From NCBI GenBank assembly GCA_031255855.1, contig JAIRRS010000112.1:62001-126000 (forward strand): 64,000 nucleotides of DNA, given 5' to 3'. Below are positions 43,227-53,121 of this stretch, one piece after another; position 1 is the stretch's first letter; each line of letters starts with the position of its first letter. The translations under genes were made by a program, and so were the position numbers. Source of the DNA: Tannerellaceae bacterium (GTDB lineage Bacteria > Bacteroidota > Bacteroidia > Bacteroidales > Tannerellaceae). Below the pieces are notes generated by a model that saw nothing but the letters and a program-made list of their open reading frames with translations, did not search any database and was not told where the DNA came from.

Positions 43227-44483
43227 TTATCCGAAGTCATCGAACATCAACATTTCCGGCGGCACTCCTAAACTGTCTAACATTACTTTCACGGCATTGG
43301 CCATCGGACCTGGTCCGCACATGTAGTATTCAATATCTTCAGGAGCTTCATGATCTTTCAGATAGTTGTCATGAATTACCTGGTGGATGAATCCTACATA
43401 GCCTGTCCAGTTATCTTCAGGACGTGGTTCTGACAGAGCAATGTTGAAGGTGAAGTTCGGGAACTCTCTTTCTATTGCGCGGAAATCTTCTTCGTAGAAT
43501 ATTTCAGCCTTGGAACGGGCGCCATACCAATAAGATATCTTACGGTCGGTTTCTTTCACTGTCTTTAATAAGTGGAGCAGGTGCGCACGCAACGGAGCCA
43601 TACCGGCGCCACCACCAATGTACAACATTTCGCGTTTGGTATCAAGGATATGGAAGTCCCCATAAGGTCCTGACATGGTGACTTTGTCGCCAGGTTTCAG
43701 GTTGAAAATATAAGAAGAACCAATACCCGGCTTCACATTCATCCAACCACCTTTCTGACGGTCGAACGGAGGAGTAGCGATACGTACGTTCAAAGTAATG
43801 ATGTTACCTTCGGCAGGATAGTTGGCCATTGAATATGCACGAATGGTTTCCTCGTCATTCTTGCAAGCCAATTCCCACATTTTGAATTTATCCCATTCCG
43901 GTCTGAAACGTTCATCTACGTCAAACTCGGTGAACTTCAAATTGTATTTAGGTATTTTGATCTGCGCATAACTACCCGGCAAGAAATCCATTACTTCGCC
44001 TTCAGGGAGTTTTACCGTAAATTCTTTGATGAAAGAAGCCACGTTGTGGTTCGAAACAACGGTACACTCCCACTCTTTTACGCCAAATACTTCTTCCGGC
44101 ACCTGTATTTGTATATCTTCTTTAATTTTTGTTTGACAACCCAATCTCCAGTTGTCTTTAATTTGTCTACGAGTAAAGAAACCTACTTCTGTTGGAAGGA
44201 TATTGCCTCCTCCTTCAGGTACTTGGCAACGGCATTGTCCGCAGCTACCACTACCTCCACAAGCCGAAGACAAGAAAATGCCCTGGCCTTGAAGCGCGTT
44301 GATAACTGTTCCACCCATAGGAACTTCAAACTCTTTTTCCCCGTTGACTACAACTTTAACATTTCCGGATGGAATCAATTTTGCTTTAGCGAACAACAAT
44401 GCACCTACAAGAATCAGTGTTATAATCAGGAATATAACAGCCCCTGTAGCAATTGTAAGTCCGCCCGACATTAATATAATCAT
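43227..44483 (-). CDS. nqrF: Na+-NQR subunit F
   Basis: A 418-residue NADH-oxidising subunit of the Na+-translocating NADH:quinone reductase. One N-terminal membrane helix is followed by a [2Fe-2S] ferredoxin domain with ligands C75, C81, C84 and C116, then FAD binding (RAYSMANYP) and NADH binding (GGGAGMAPLRAH). Electrons enter here and pass to the other subunits, driving Na+ export. ATG 44471 is an alternative start. It is the last gene of nqrABCDEF. Confidence 0.96.
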   Translation of the reverse strand: MIILMSGGLTIATGAVIFLIITLILVGALLFAKAKLIPSGNVKVVVNGEKEFEVPMGGTVINALQGQGIFLSSACGGSGSCGQCRCQVPEGGGNILPTEVGFFTRRQIKDNWRLGCQTKIKEDIQIQVPEEVFGVKEWECTVVSNHNVASFIKEFTVKLPEGEVMDFLPGSYAQIKIPKYNLKFTEFDVDERFRPEWDKFKMWELACKNDEETIRAYSMANYPAEGNIITLNVRIATPPFDRQKGGWMNVKPGIGSSYIFNLKPGDKVTMSGPYGDFHILDTKREMLYIGGGAGMAPLRAHLLHLLKTVKETDRKISYWYGARSKAEIFYEEDFRAIEREFPNFTFNIALSEPRPEDNWTGYVGFIHQVIHDNYLKDHEAPEDIEYYMCGPGPMANAVKVMLDSLGVPPEMLMFDDFG

Positions 44484-44511
44484 TTTTATATATTTGTAAA
44501 TGCGTTAATAC

Positions 44512-45129
44512 TTAAATATTCAAACCGGAGAAACACATGAATCCGATACCCATTAACCCTGTAATGATAAAGGTGATACCAAGACCTTTCAACGGTTTAG
44601 GAATATCCGAATAAGCCAGCTTCTCGCGGATAGCAGCCATACCTACAATAGCTAGTAACCAACCGATACCGGAACCTAACCCGTATACAGTGGCTACACC
44701 TACATTCGAAAATGCTTTTTGTTGCATAAACAATGAACCTCCAAGGATAGCGCAGTTTACAGCAATCAGAGGCAAAAAGATTCCCAGAGAAGAGTAAAGC
44801 GCCGGTGCGAATTTCTCAACTACCATTTCTACCAATTGTGTGAAAGACGCGATAATCGCAATAAAAATAAGCAGTGATAAGAAACTGAGATTTACCCCGG
44901 CGAATTGTGGCTCCAACCAGCTTAATGCACCTTCTTTCAGTACATAATTTTCAAGCATATAGTTGATTGGCAACGTACATACAAGGATAAACGTTACCGC
45001 CATACCTAATCCTAAAGCAGTCTTTACATTTTTGGAAACGGCAAGGAATGAACACATACCCAGATAGTATGCGAATATCATGTTTTCTACGAAAATAGAC
45101 CGTACAAACGTACTTAATAATTCTTCCAT
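44512..45129 (-). CDS. nqrE: Na+-NQR subunit E
   Basis: A 205-residue integral membrane subunit with about six helices. Together with NqrD it binds an intramembrane iron centre and forms part of the Na+ path. The N-terminal segment SIFVENMIFAYYLGMCSFLAVS contains the conserved cysteine. It lies between nqrD and nqrF with short gaps. Confidence 0.95.
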   Translation of the reverse strand: MEELLSTFVRSIFVENMIFAYYLGMCSFLAVSKNVKTALGLGMAVTFILVCTLPINYMLENYVLKEGALSWLEPQFAGVNLSFLSLLIFIAIIASFTQLVEMVVEKFAPALYSSLGIFLPLIAVNCAILGGSLFMQQKAFSNVGVATVYGLGSGIGWLLAIVGMAAIREKLAYSDIPKPLKGLGITFIITGLMGIGFMCFSGLNI

Positions 45130-45154
45130 TCTATTAATTGTTTAATGGTTAGCA

Positions 45155-45784
45155 TTAATTTTCCTGAAGGTCTTTGTTCCTGGAACGATGTACCCATATA
45201 ATGACCGCCACAACAATAAGCGCCATAGGCGGAAGTATCATCAATCCATTATTAACATAACCAAAGTCGTAGAATGCTTGTGGAATCACCTGGAAACCAA
45301 GCAATGTTCCCGAACCCAGCAATTCGCGGAAAAATCCGATAATTACCAAAATGATACCATATCCCAGCCCGTTGCCGATGCCGTCGAGGAACGATTCCCA
45401 AGGACCATTCCCTAAAGCAAAGGCCTCAAGGCGACCCATCAGGATACAGTTTGTAATAATCAATCCCACAAATACGGAAAGCTGTTTGTTTACATCATAA
45501 GCAAAAGCTTTTAATACTTCACTAACAATCGTCACTAATGCGGCCACAACAACTAATTGCACGATAATACGGATACGATTGGGTATTGTATTACGCAAAA
45601 GTGATATAATAACATTGGCAAAAGCGACTACAGCTGTTACCGAAAGAGCCATTACGATAGATGGTTCCAACTTGGATGTTACGGCCAACGCCGAACAAAT
45701 ACCCAACATCTGGACGATGACCGGATTGTTCTTGCTTAACGGGCCTACCAATACTTCTTTATTTTTACCTGATAATAATCCCAT
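45155..45784 (-). CDS. nqrD: Na+-NQR subunit D
   Basis: A 209-residue membrane subunit, paralogous to NqrE, with about six helices and inverted topology. GICSALAVTSKLEPS and TNCILMGRLEAFALGNGPWESFLDGIGNGLGY are characteristic of the NqrD/RnfE group. Position within nqrABCDEF identifies it as NqrD. The conserved cysteines in these segments contribute to the intramembrane iron centre shared with NqrE. Confidence 0.95.
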   Translation of the reverse strand: MGLLSGKNKEVLVGPLSKNNPVIVQMLGICSALAVTSKLEPSIVMALSVTAVVAFANVIISLLRNTIPNRIRIIVQLVVVAALVTIVSEVLKAFAYDVNKQLSVFVGLIITNCILMGRLEAFALGNGPWESFLDGIGNGLGYGIILVIIGFFRELLGSGTLLGFQVIPQAFYDFGYVNNGLMILPPMALIVVAVIIWVHRSRNKDLQEN

Positions 45785-45789
45785 TTTTC

Positions 45790-46473
45790 TTATTGGTTTT
45801 GTGAGGTTAAAAACTTTGCATACCCGTTCAAGCTGTCGAATATCATTTTGTCAACACTCTGGCTGGTAATTGTTCCGCCTGAAATTCCATCTACATAGTC
45901 TTGACCGATAGCACTTTTCCCAGGTTTTACAATTGCAATAGATTTAAATTCGCCATTTTGGAATATCTTCTTTCCGGCAAATTGACTACTGAATATGTGC
46001 GTTGTGATTTCAGCTCCTAATCCCGGAGTTTCACCGGCATGGCTGAAATCCGCGCCAAACACTGTGTTTTTGTCATCGTCCAACGCAATATAACCCCATA
46101 ACGGACCCCAAAGCCCCGTTCCTTGTAAAACCATAATATATTTGGTTTTGCCATTTACATTGGCAATAAATACAGGGTATTTATGTTCTGCAAACGATTT
46201 GGAGGCATCGGCGGCAAAAGCGTCGCCTTCAATCTTTTCACCTTTTTCATTTACAAGAAATGCTTCATTTATCAATTCTGCGTATGTAGTTTCTGCTTTA
46301 TCGGGAGTGGCTTGTATGTTGATGGATCGTAAAATCTGTTGCCTCTTATCGTTATCTTCGTTTTTTTTCTGGAAGCTTCTCAACGACTCAGAAGTAAAAG
46401 CAAGGACAACTGCGACAAGCACAACCATCACCGAAGCATATATTATAGTATAAACATTACTATCTCTATTCAT
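45790..46473 (-). CDS. nqrC: Na+-NQR subunit C
   Basis: A 227-residue subunit with one N-terminal membrane helix and a periplasmic FMN domain. FMN is attached covalently through the threonine of the SG-x-T-x-T motif, here SGGTIT (T201). GLGAEI and the DGISGG segment are typical. It lies 5 bases upstream of nqrD. Confidence 0.95.
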   Translation of the reverse strand: MNRDSNVYTIIYASVMVVLVAVVLAFTSESLRSFQKKNEDNDKRQQILRSINIQATPDKAETTYAELINEAFLVNEKGEKIEGDAFAADASKSFAEHKYPVFIANVNGKTKYIMVLQGTGLWGPLWGYIALDDDKNTVFGADFSHAGETPGLGAEITTHIFSSQFAGKKIFQNGEFKSIAIVKPGKSAIGQDYVDGISGGTITSQSVDKMIFDSLNGYAKFLTSQNQ

Positions 46474-46493
46474 ATCTGTACGTATTTATAAAG

Positions 46494-47696
46494 TTATTTT
46501 ACAGCTCTTTTTAAACGATGCTTCACATTGCTTTCCACAACATAATAGTCGATTAACGGAGCGAATACATTCATCAACAGGATAGCAAGCATCATACCTT
46601 CGGGATATCCCGGATTTAATACGCGGATGACAATCGCCATTACGCCTATAAGGAAACCATAGATATACTTACCCGTTTCCGTACGAGCCGATGTTACCGG
46701 GTCGGTAGCCATGAATACAGCACCAAAGGCAAAACCTCCTAAAAGCAGGTGGTCTATCGGAGACACGGTCATGGGAACTGTTGTACCTGCGAGGTTGAAA
46801 ATAGCCGCCATGAATGCGCCGCCTATAAAACAAGACATCATTGTTTTCCAGCTTGCCACACCTGTGAATATCAGGATAGCTGCGCCAATTAGAATGGCTA
46901 AAACAGATGTTTCGGCTATCGAACCCGGAATTAATCCGAGGAACGTATCCCATGTTGTCAGCGGATTTCCTAATACGTCAACAGTATGGAACGAGCCAAT
47001 CATTTCTTTTCCCGCGATACCTATCTGCCCTAAAGGAGTAGCGCCAGAGAAAGCATCAACTATCTGTCCGCCACCTATTCCGAAAGTAGACGTCGTACGC
47101 ACAAACACCTGGTCGCCCGACATGGCTGCAGGATATGCAAAGAACAGGAACGCGCGGGTAACGAGCGCCACGTTAAATATATTATAACCTGTACCGCCGA
47201 ATACTTCTTTTGCAAATATTACGGCAAAGGCGGTTGCTACAGCAATCATCCATAACGGTGTATCGATGGGGACAATCATTGGAATCAACATACCGGAAAC
47301 CAGGAATCCTTCCTGTATTTCTTCCTTTTTCCATTGGGCAACAATGAATTCAATACCCAATCCCACTACATACGAAACAATGATTTTAGGCAATACAGCC
47401 AAAAAACCAAAAAGAAATGTCATACAAAAGCCTGGATCAACGCCAATAGCCAAGTTGTGTTGATAGCCGGTGTTATACATTCCAAAAAGTAAAGCCGGTA
47501 TCAAAGCTATGATAACCACTGTCATGATACGCTTTGAATCAATACTGTCGTGTATATGTACGCCCGATTTCGACGTGTTGTTCGAAACAAACAGAAATGT
47601 TTCGAACCCGTCAAATACAGAACGGAACATCGACAGCTTTCCGCCTTCCTCAAAGTTAGGCTTAATCTTGTTGAGATAATTCCTTAACGCTTTCAA
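46494..47696 (-). CDS. nqrB: Na+-NQR subunit B
   Basis: A 400-residue integral membrane subunit with about ten helices that carries covalent FMN and riboflavin and is central to Na+ translocation. The FMN-attachment motif SGAT is visible with T220 (DAFSGATPLG). The conserved GGTGYNIFNVALVTRAFLFFAYP segment precedes it. Spacing to nqrC is 20 bases. Confidence 0.96.
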   Translation of the reverse strand: MKALRNYLNKIKPNFEEGGKLSMFRSVFDGFETFLFVSNNTSKSGVHIHDSIDSKRIMTVVIIALIPALLFGMYNTGYQHNLAIGVDPGFCMTFLFGFLAVLPKIIVSYVVGLGIEFIVAQWKKEEIQEGFLVSGMLIPMIVPIDTPLWMIAVATAFAVIFAKEVFGGTGYNIFNVALVTRAFLFFAYPAAMSGDQVFVRTTSTFGIGGGQIVDAFSGATPLGQIGIAGKEMIGSFHTVDVLGNPLTTWDTFLGLIPGSIAETSVLAILIGAAILIFTGVASWKTMMSCFIGGAFMAAIFNLAGTTVPMTVSPIDHLLLGGFAFGAVFMATDPVTSARTETGKYIYGFLIGVMAIVIRVLNPGYPEGMMLAILLMNVFAPLIDYYVVESNVKHRLKRAVK

Positions 47697-47717
47697 TGTA
47701 TTCTAATTTTAATGTTA

Positions 47718-49067
47718 TTAATTCATTTCCTTGTACAACAGATTCAATCCGTTGCGTACAATTTTTTGTATTTCTATTTTTGACGTGTCTACAAATTCGC
47801 ATAGCGCGAAGTCTTCCGGAGCTACTTCATAGACTCCAAGGTTTTCCATCTTGTCAATGTCAAAAGCGATAATGGCTTTAAGCAGGTATTCCGGAAGTAT
47901 ATTCATCGGAAATACGCTATCGTATTCGTTAGACATAATCATGGCGCGTTTCCCTCCTCGTATGCGGGCGTCTATCACATATTCTTTATTCTTTCCAAAC
48001 AGCCAGGTGAGGTATGTATGGCTCATACTATATTTACTGAAGCCGGGCATTGCCCAGCCAACGAATTCATTCACGTCGTCGCCTTCGGGTATTACTGTAA
48101 TTTGGTTGTCATAGGCATACAGGTAATCTTCTTTACCTACTTTATGGCCTGTAAGTACGTTGCCGCTGATGATGCGGAAGTGTGCTGTCCCTTCCAATAT
48201 TTTTCCTTCTATAAGGCTTTTAATGGTACAACCTGCAATGGTTTTGATGTATCCCCTTTCAGTGGTTTCCGAACCGGTGATTACCACTAAGCGGCTGAAA
48301 TCGGCTATACCTTTATTAAATAAGCGTCCGATGATGATGACATCGTCCGGATTGATTGTCCAAACCGTTTCTCCTTTGTTTACAGGTTTAGTATGGTTGA
48401 TCAACACACCGACATTACCTGCCGGATGGGGGCCTTCTACTTCAACCGTTTCTACACCGTTCACCTTCAAAGACGAATTTTTCTTAATTCCTACATACAC
48501 CTTGCCCGATGTCAGTTTTGAAAGTGCATCCAATCCTGTTTGAAAATCGGCTTCCTGTCCTTGTACAATAAAGTCGAAGTTAGGAGCCAACGGGGCGGAA
48601 TAATAAGTAGAAACGAAGATATCACGCGGTGTTTCCGACGGGGAAGCCACGATATCGTACGGGCGTTGTTTGATAAACGGCCATATACCGGCTTCGAGGA
48701 TAGCCTCTTTGATTTCTTCGGTTTTCAGGGAAGAAAGACTTTTTTTCCCGAATTCTACATAGCCGGGTTCAGCATCAGGCTTCACAACGATACTAAGCAC
48801 TTTCCGCTTTTCCCCACGGTTAATGGCTGTTACTTCGCCACTCACCGGCGAAACAAATTTGATTTCCGGACGGTTTTTGTCAATCATTAAAACCGTTCCG
48901 GCTTTTACACTATCTCCTACTTTGGCAATAACCTTGGGGACAATACCGTCATAACTGTCGGGAATGATGGCGTAACTATCGCTTTCCTTACCAGTTAATA
49001 GTACGTCAGAAGCTTTGCCTTTCAGATTAATGTCTAAACCTTTTTTAATCTTTATCACATTTGCCAT
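47718..49067 (-). CDS. nqrA: Na+-NQR subunit A
   Basis: A 449-residue peripheral cytoplasmic subunit of the Na+-NQR. It begins IKIKKGLDINLKG, has the Rnf-C/barrel-sandwich-like N domain (GEVTAINRGEKRKVLSIVV) and a ubiquinone-associated C-terminal part. ATG 49067 is preferred, because an in-frame extension to 49130 encodes unrelated sequence and overlaps the promoter region. It is the first gene of the operon, with a TACTTTTG box upstream at 49109-49102. Confidence 0.95.
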   Translation of the reverse strand: MANVIKIKKGLDINLKGKASDVLLTGKESDSYAIIPDSYDGIVPKVIAKVGDSVKAGTVLMIDKNRPEIKFVSPVSGEVTAINRGEKRKVLSIVVKPDAEPGYVEFGKKSLSSLKTEEIKEAILEAGIWPFIKQRPYDIVASPSETPRDIFVSTYYSAPLAPNFDFIVQGQEADFQTGLDALSKLTSGKVYVGIKKNSSLKVNGVETVEVEGPHPAGNVGVLINHTKPVNKGETVWTINPDDVIIIGRLFNKGIADFSRLVVITGSETTERGYIKTIAGCTIKSLIEGKILEGTAHFRIISGNVLTGHKVGKEDYLYAYDNQITVIPEGDDVNEFVGWAMPGFSKYSMSHTYLTWLFGKNKEYVIDARIRGGKRAMIMSNEYDSVFPMNILPEYLLKAIIAFDIDKMENLGVYEVAPEDFALCEFVDTSKIEIQKIVRNGLNLLYKEMN

Positions 49068-49101
49068 GACACAACTATAAAGTGTTTTTATAATTTTATC
49101 G

Positions 49102-49109
49102 CAAAAGTA
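49102..49109 (-). promoter_or_regulatory. -7 box of the nqr operon
   Basis: Minus-strand TACTTTTG matches TAnnTTTG 35 bases before the nqrA ATG. This box supports the shorter nqrA start. Confidence 0.55.
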
Positions 49110-49164
49110 AGCAATATTTTCATCCTTCATAGTAGTAAAATGAATTAATAAAGAAATAATTCCT

Positions 49165-49172
49165 TAGTTTTG
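49165..49172 (+). promoter_or_regulatory. -7 box of the DUF5103 gene
   Basis: TAGTTTTG matches TAnnTTTG, 25 bases before ATG 49197. It overlaps the position of an upstream in-frame start at 49170, arguing for the downstream ATG. Confidence 0.5.
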
Positions 49173-49196
49173 ACACGAAAAACAGTTCGAATAAAT

Positions 49197-50465
49197 ATGA
49201 AACAATTATTTATATGCAGTATGCTTGTTTCAATTCTTTTTTTTGAAACAAATGCACAGGAAAAGTACAAAACCGGCATAAATAGCAACCTGATTCATAC
49301 ACTTCAAGTAAAAGTATCAGGCAGTATGATATCTGTTCCCATCATCAAATTGGATGGTGACGGACAGATAGAAATCAATTTTGACGCAATAGGCCATAAT
49401 TACAACCGGTTTGTTTACTCTGTCACGCACTGCAACGCAGATTGGTCGCAATCTGCGCTGGCGCCCATTGAATATCTGGACGGTTTTCAGGGTTTGACAA
49501 TTGACGATTTTGCTACCTCTGTTAATACCACAACACAATATACCAACTACATCCTACAACTTCCCAATGAAGATGTGAGGTTTAAAGTATCAGGTAATTA
49601 TGCTGTACAGGTATGCTTGGAGAATGAGCCGCATAAGGTACTTTTCACAGCGTGTTTCTCTATAGAAGAACCATTAATTACCATCGATGCCGGAATAACC
49701 GGTAATACCATGACTGATTTCAACCATGAACATCAGCAAATCAATTTTACGATACATCATAAAAGCATGCCTATCACCTACCCGCAAAGTGATTTAAAGC
49801 TATTTGTCTATCAAAACAATCGGAGGGATAACGTGGTTACCAACCTGAAGCCTACTACTATATTGCGTGACCAGTTGGTATACGACAATAATCGCGACCT
49901 TATATTTGAAGCGGGAAACGAATACCGCCGGATGGAATTTCTGAGCAACAGATATAATGGCATGGGTGTGAACAGTATCCAGTTTTACAATCCTTATTAT
50001 CATATTGAACTAATGACCGATCGGCCACGTAATAACCAGCCGTATGTTTACGACCAAGACCAAAACGGGCGTTACTTTATCCGTTGCAGCAATTGCAGCG
50101 ATCCCGACACGGAAGCCGATTATTATATTGTACATTTCGCCTTAGCCTGCGAGCCGTTCCTCGACGGTTCGGTATACCTGAACGGGGATTTTTTTAATAA
50201 TGTATTAGACGAAAGAAGTAAGATGGGCTATAATTTTGAAACAGGCCGGTATGAAAAATCTATTCTCCTTAAACAAGGCAGTTATAACTATCAATATACC
50301 TTCTCAGGAAATGGAACAAGCATGGGACAACCCGGTGTGATAGAGGGGAATTACTATCAGGTGGAAAATGAATATTCCATATATGTTTACTACCGTCCGA
50401 TGGGCATTCGTTACGACCGTTTAATAGGTACTGCAGTAATTAAAAACGCCATGAATTTATTTTAA
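49197..50465 (+). CDS. secreted DUF5103 protein
   Basis: A 422-residue exported protein matching the Bacteroidetes DUF5103 family as I recall it. A signal peptide ends near FETNAQ, followed by a beta-sandwich-like N-terminal domain with RFVYSVTHCNADWSQSAL, and a C-terminal domain with EPFLDGSVYLNGDFFNN and YYRPMGIRYDRLIGTA. It may be periplasmic or at the outer membrane. The function is unknown. It is divergent from the nqr operon. Confidence 0.85.
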   Translation: MKQLFICSMLVSILFFETNAQEKYKTGINSNLIHTLQVKVSGSMISVPIIKLDGDGQIEINFDAIGHNYNRFVYSVTHCNADWSQSALAPIEYLDGFQGLTIDDFATSVNTTTQYTNYILQLPNEDVRFKVSGNYAVQVCLENEPHKVLFTACFSIEEPLITIDAGITGNTMTDFNHEHQQINFTIHHKSMPITYPQSDLKLFVYQNNRRDNVVTNLKPTTILRDQLVYDNNRDLIFEAGNEYRRMEFLSNRYNGMGVNSIQFYNPYYHIELMTDRPRNNQPYVYDQDQNGRYFIRCSNCSDPDTEADYYIVHFALACEPFLDGSVYLNGDFFNNVLDERSKMGYNFETGRYEKSILLKQGSYNYQYTFSGNGTSMGQPGVIEGNYYQVENEYSIYVYYRPMGIRYDRLIGTAVIKNAMNLF

Positions 50466-50612
50466 TATCCCCACTACCCTCACTCCTCAGGGATAAGAAT
50501 AAAGAATTAGATATTACCTTTATCGGACTTTTGTAAAAATGTTTTTTTTTATTTTATTATTGCATAATATTTTTAATTCAGCTACTAATATGTAAAAAAA
50601 TATGGCAAACTA

Positions 50613-50642
50613 TTGATAATTAGAAATTAGATTATATCTTTG
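50613..50642 (+). promoter_or_regulatory. promoter of the DUF6493-like gene
   Basis: TTG (50613-50615), a 19-base spacer and TATCTTTG (50635-50642) match the Bacteroidetes consensus well. The ATG is 28 bases downstream. Confidence 0.65.
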
Positions 50643-50669
50643 GGCTTGGAACCAAATTGACCGTTTATC

Positions 50670-51656
50670 ATGATTGAAGAATTGCATAGCTTTTTTGAAA
50701 AAGGGGATATCAATAATTTGCTTGCATTTTTGAAAAAACTGACCTTAGAAGAAAGAAAGATTATTATTCCGGAGTTAGAACTAAGAAGACGCGACGAATA
50801 TAAATGGAATTTTGAAAATTGTCCGGCGATATCCCGCAAAATTGAAATGCTTGAAATTTGTTACTTTGTTTGTTTGGATAAATCACATATTCGTAATCTC
50901 CCCCGCTATGATTTACCCGAAGATGAAGTTATTGACAATATTCTGAAGTGGTATCAGCCGGAATGGTTTTCGGAATATTTCAACAGGGTAAAGACTTTGC
51001 CTTACAAATATCTGATGAGATGGAAAAACGCGGGCTATTTAACTCCTGAAAAGGGATTGATCGCTAAATCGTTATCATCAGCTCTATGGGTTAAAATACC
51101 AGATAAGATGAAAGGGTATTATTCCATCGATGTACTCGAAGAATTTCCTGAAACATTAAATGAACATATTTGGTATTTATTTGAATATGAAAGCGATATT
51201 GTGTTTTATGATGAATATTCAGGCGTGGATAACCCGGAAAATGAACATATCTGGATTAATGCTTTCCAAAGATATGCGGACAATGGTATCATCAGCCGCC
51301 CTACTCTATTCAAACAATGTCTATCCGCTATCAGCAAGAGAGTTAATCCTAAGTCCTCCACTTGGTATGCTACGTTGTTTGCGTCGTTGAAACCAAGTAC
51401 ACACGAAATACTCTCGTTCCGCGACGAACTTTTGGGATTATTCACAGGAGGATTTGTCCAAAAAGAATTGCTTGAAATTTTATGTAACGAAATAGCGGCC
51501 CTGTTTTTGTGTAAAGATGAATCTGTTAAACAACAAGTAGCCTCCATTTTCAGCAGATTTGGAAATCAAGACTCATACCGGATAAGAGAAGCATTGTCAC
51601 TGTATTCCGGTAGTATTCCTATGTCGATTAAACCCCTTTTGTTGATTTGGTTGTAG
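50670..51656 (+). CDS. DUF6493-like protein, short form
   Basis: A 328-residue cytoplasmic helical protein without recognisable catalytic motifs. The N-terminal part resembles DUF6493 proteins, which as I recall are usually much longer (over 800 residues) and act beside MoxR, VWA and SWIM-type genes. If so, this is a short form or a truncated gene, although it has its own good promoter and a normal stop. No partner genes of that system are adjacent. The assignment is tentative. Confidence 0.65.
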   Translation: MIEELHSFFEKGDINNLLAFLKKLTLEERKIIIPELELRRRDEYKWNFENCPAISRKIEMLEICYFVCLDKSHIRNLPRYDLPEDEVIDNILKWYQPEWFSEYFNRVKTLPYKYLMRWKNAGYLTPEKGLIAKSLSSALWVKIPDKMKGYYSIDVLEEFPETLNEHIWYLFEYESDIVFYDEYSGVDNPENEHIWINAFQRYADNGIISRPTLFKQCLSAISKRVNPKSSTWYATLFASLKPSTHEILSFRDELLGLFTGGFVQKELLEILCNEIAALFLCKDESVKQQVASIFSRFGNQDSYRIREALSLYSGSIPMSIKPLLLIWL

Positions 51657-51696
51657 TTTTTAGCATATATATCACATAATCACGCCCACCATCTTT

Positions 51697-53040
51697 TTAC
51701 AGCAAATCAGATGCCAGTTCGGCAAGTTCGCTTCGTTCGCCTTTGACAAGGTTGATGTGGGCAAAGATGTTGTTGCCTTTCATCTTGTCTATCATGTAAG
51801 CCAAACCGTTACTTTGCGCATCCAGGTAAGGCGAGTCAATTTGTTGGATATCGCCTGTAAACACCATTTTCGTTCCTTCTCCGGCACGGGTAATAATCGT
51901 TTTTACTTCATGGGGAGTAAGATTTTGTGCTTCGTCAATGATGCAAAATGTTTCAGAAAGGCTACGTCCGCGGATAAACGCGAGAGCCTCGATAACCAGT
52001 TGGTTGTTCTTCTGCAATTCGTCAATCTTGCGTGAATCGGGACTGCCCTGCCCTAACTGCGATTTGATGACATTCAGGTTATCAAACAGAGGCTGCATGT
52101 AAGGAGCTACCTTTTGTTTTTCGTCACCCGGAAGGAATCCGATATCTTTATTTGCTAAAGCAACAATCGGACGAGCCAATAAGATTTGCTGGTATCGGTT
52201 TGCTTGTTTCAAGGCCGAAGCCAATGCCAGCAGGGTTTTTCCTGTACCTGCTTTTCCGGTTATGCCAATCAACTTGATATCCGGGTCATTTAATACTTCA
52301 AAGGCAAAACTCTGTTCGGCATTACGGGGATGGATGCCATAGTTCACCCCTTTTTCCACCTTTTTCACTTTACCGGTGAAAGGATTGTAGCGCACTAATA
52401 TAGAGGCGCGTACACTTTTCAATATGAAGCATTCATTTGGCTGGATAACATCTTTAATCTTCAACAAGTCCAGGTCTATTCCTTCCGTCGAAGCGTATAA
52501 TTGATCGATGATTTCAGGTTCTACATTTTCGTATGTTTCCTGCGCGCGTTCGAAAATATCCACATCTACTACCTTGTCAGTGATGTAGTCTTCCACTTCG
52601 ATACCCAATGAACGAGCTTTCATACGTAGATTGATATCCTTCGTTACCAGGATTGTTGGCATATTGGGGTGCGCTTCAGTTACCGACCAGACACACGAAA
52701 GGATTCGATGGTCGGCCGTACGTTCGGGAAACGATTTGGCTATTTTATCCTGGAACTTGTCACCCGTAACAACATAAAGTGTTCCTAGTCCGGCGCCAAG
52801 CGGCGCGCCTTTCAGAAAAAGGTCATTACTGGTTATGGTATCCAATTCGCGCACAAATTCACGGGCATTGTAGTTAATCTGCTCACTTCCTTTTTTGAAC
52901 TTGTCCAATTCTTCCAACACTACGATCGGGAGATAAATATCATTCTCCTGAAAGTTCCCGATGCACTTGTAGTCGTGCAGGATAACATTCGTGTCTAATA
53001 CAAAGTTCTTCTTTTTACCTTTTTTCTTTTTTGCTTCCAT
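51697..53040 (-). CDS. PIN-PhoH family ATPase
   Basis: A 447-residue protein with an N-terminal PIN-like RNase domain (FVLDTNVILHDY near residue 13, later TDHRILSCVW) and a C-terminal PhoH-type ATPase with Walker A GKAGTGKTLLALA. FCIIDEAQNLTPHEVKTIITRAGEGTKMVFTGD supplies Walker B and sensor motifs. PhoH2-type proteins combine RNase and RNA helicase activity. ATG 53040 is preferred over the TTG two codons upstream. A minus-strand TATATTTG box lies at 53102-53095. Confidence 0.93.
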   Translation of the reverse strand: MEAKKKKGKKKNFVLDTNVILHDYKCIGNFQENDIYLPIVVLEELDKFKKGSEQINYNAREFVRELDTITSNDLFLKGAPLGAGLGTLYVVTGDKFQDKIAKSFPERTADHRILSCVWSVTEAHPNMPTILVTKDINLRMKARSLGIEVEDYITDKVVDVDIFERAQETYENVEPEIIDQLYASTEGIDLDLLKIKDVIQPNECFILKSVRASILVRYNPFTGKVKKVEKGVNYGIHPRNAEQSFAFEVLNDPDIKLIGITGKAGTGKTLLALASALKQANRYQQILLARPIVALANKDIGFLPGDEKQKVAPYMQPLFDNLNVIKSQLGQGSPDSRKIDELQKNNQLVIEALAFIRGRSLSETFCIIDEAQNLTPHEVKTIITRAGEGTKMVFTGDIQQIDSPYLDAQSNGLAYMIDKMKGNNIFAHINLVKGERSELAELASDLL

Positions 53041-53094
53041 GGTCAATCAAAATTTATTGTTCACTACATTTTCTATATTCACGTGAAATGACAT

Positions 53095-53102
53095 CAAATA
53101 TA
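53095..53102 (-). promoter_or_regulatory. -7 box of the PIN-PhoH gene
   Basis: Minus-strand TATATTTG matches TAnnTTTG, 55 bases upstream of the ATG. The -33 element is not evident. Confidence 0.4.
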
Positions 53103-53121
53103 AAATAATTTGCAATAAATC

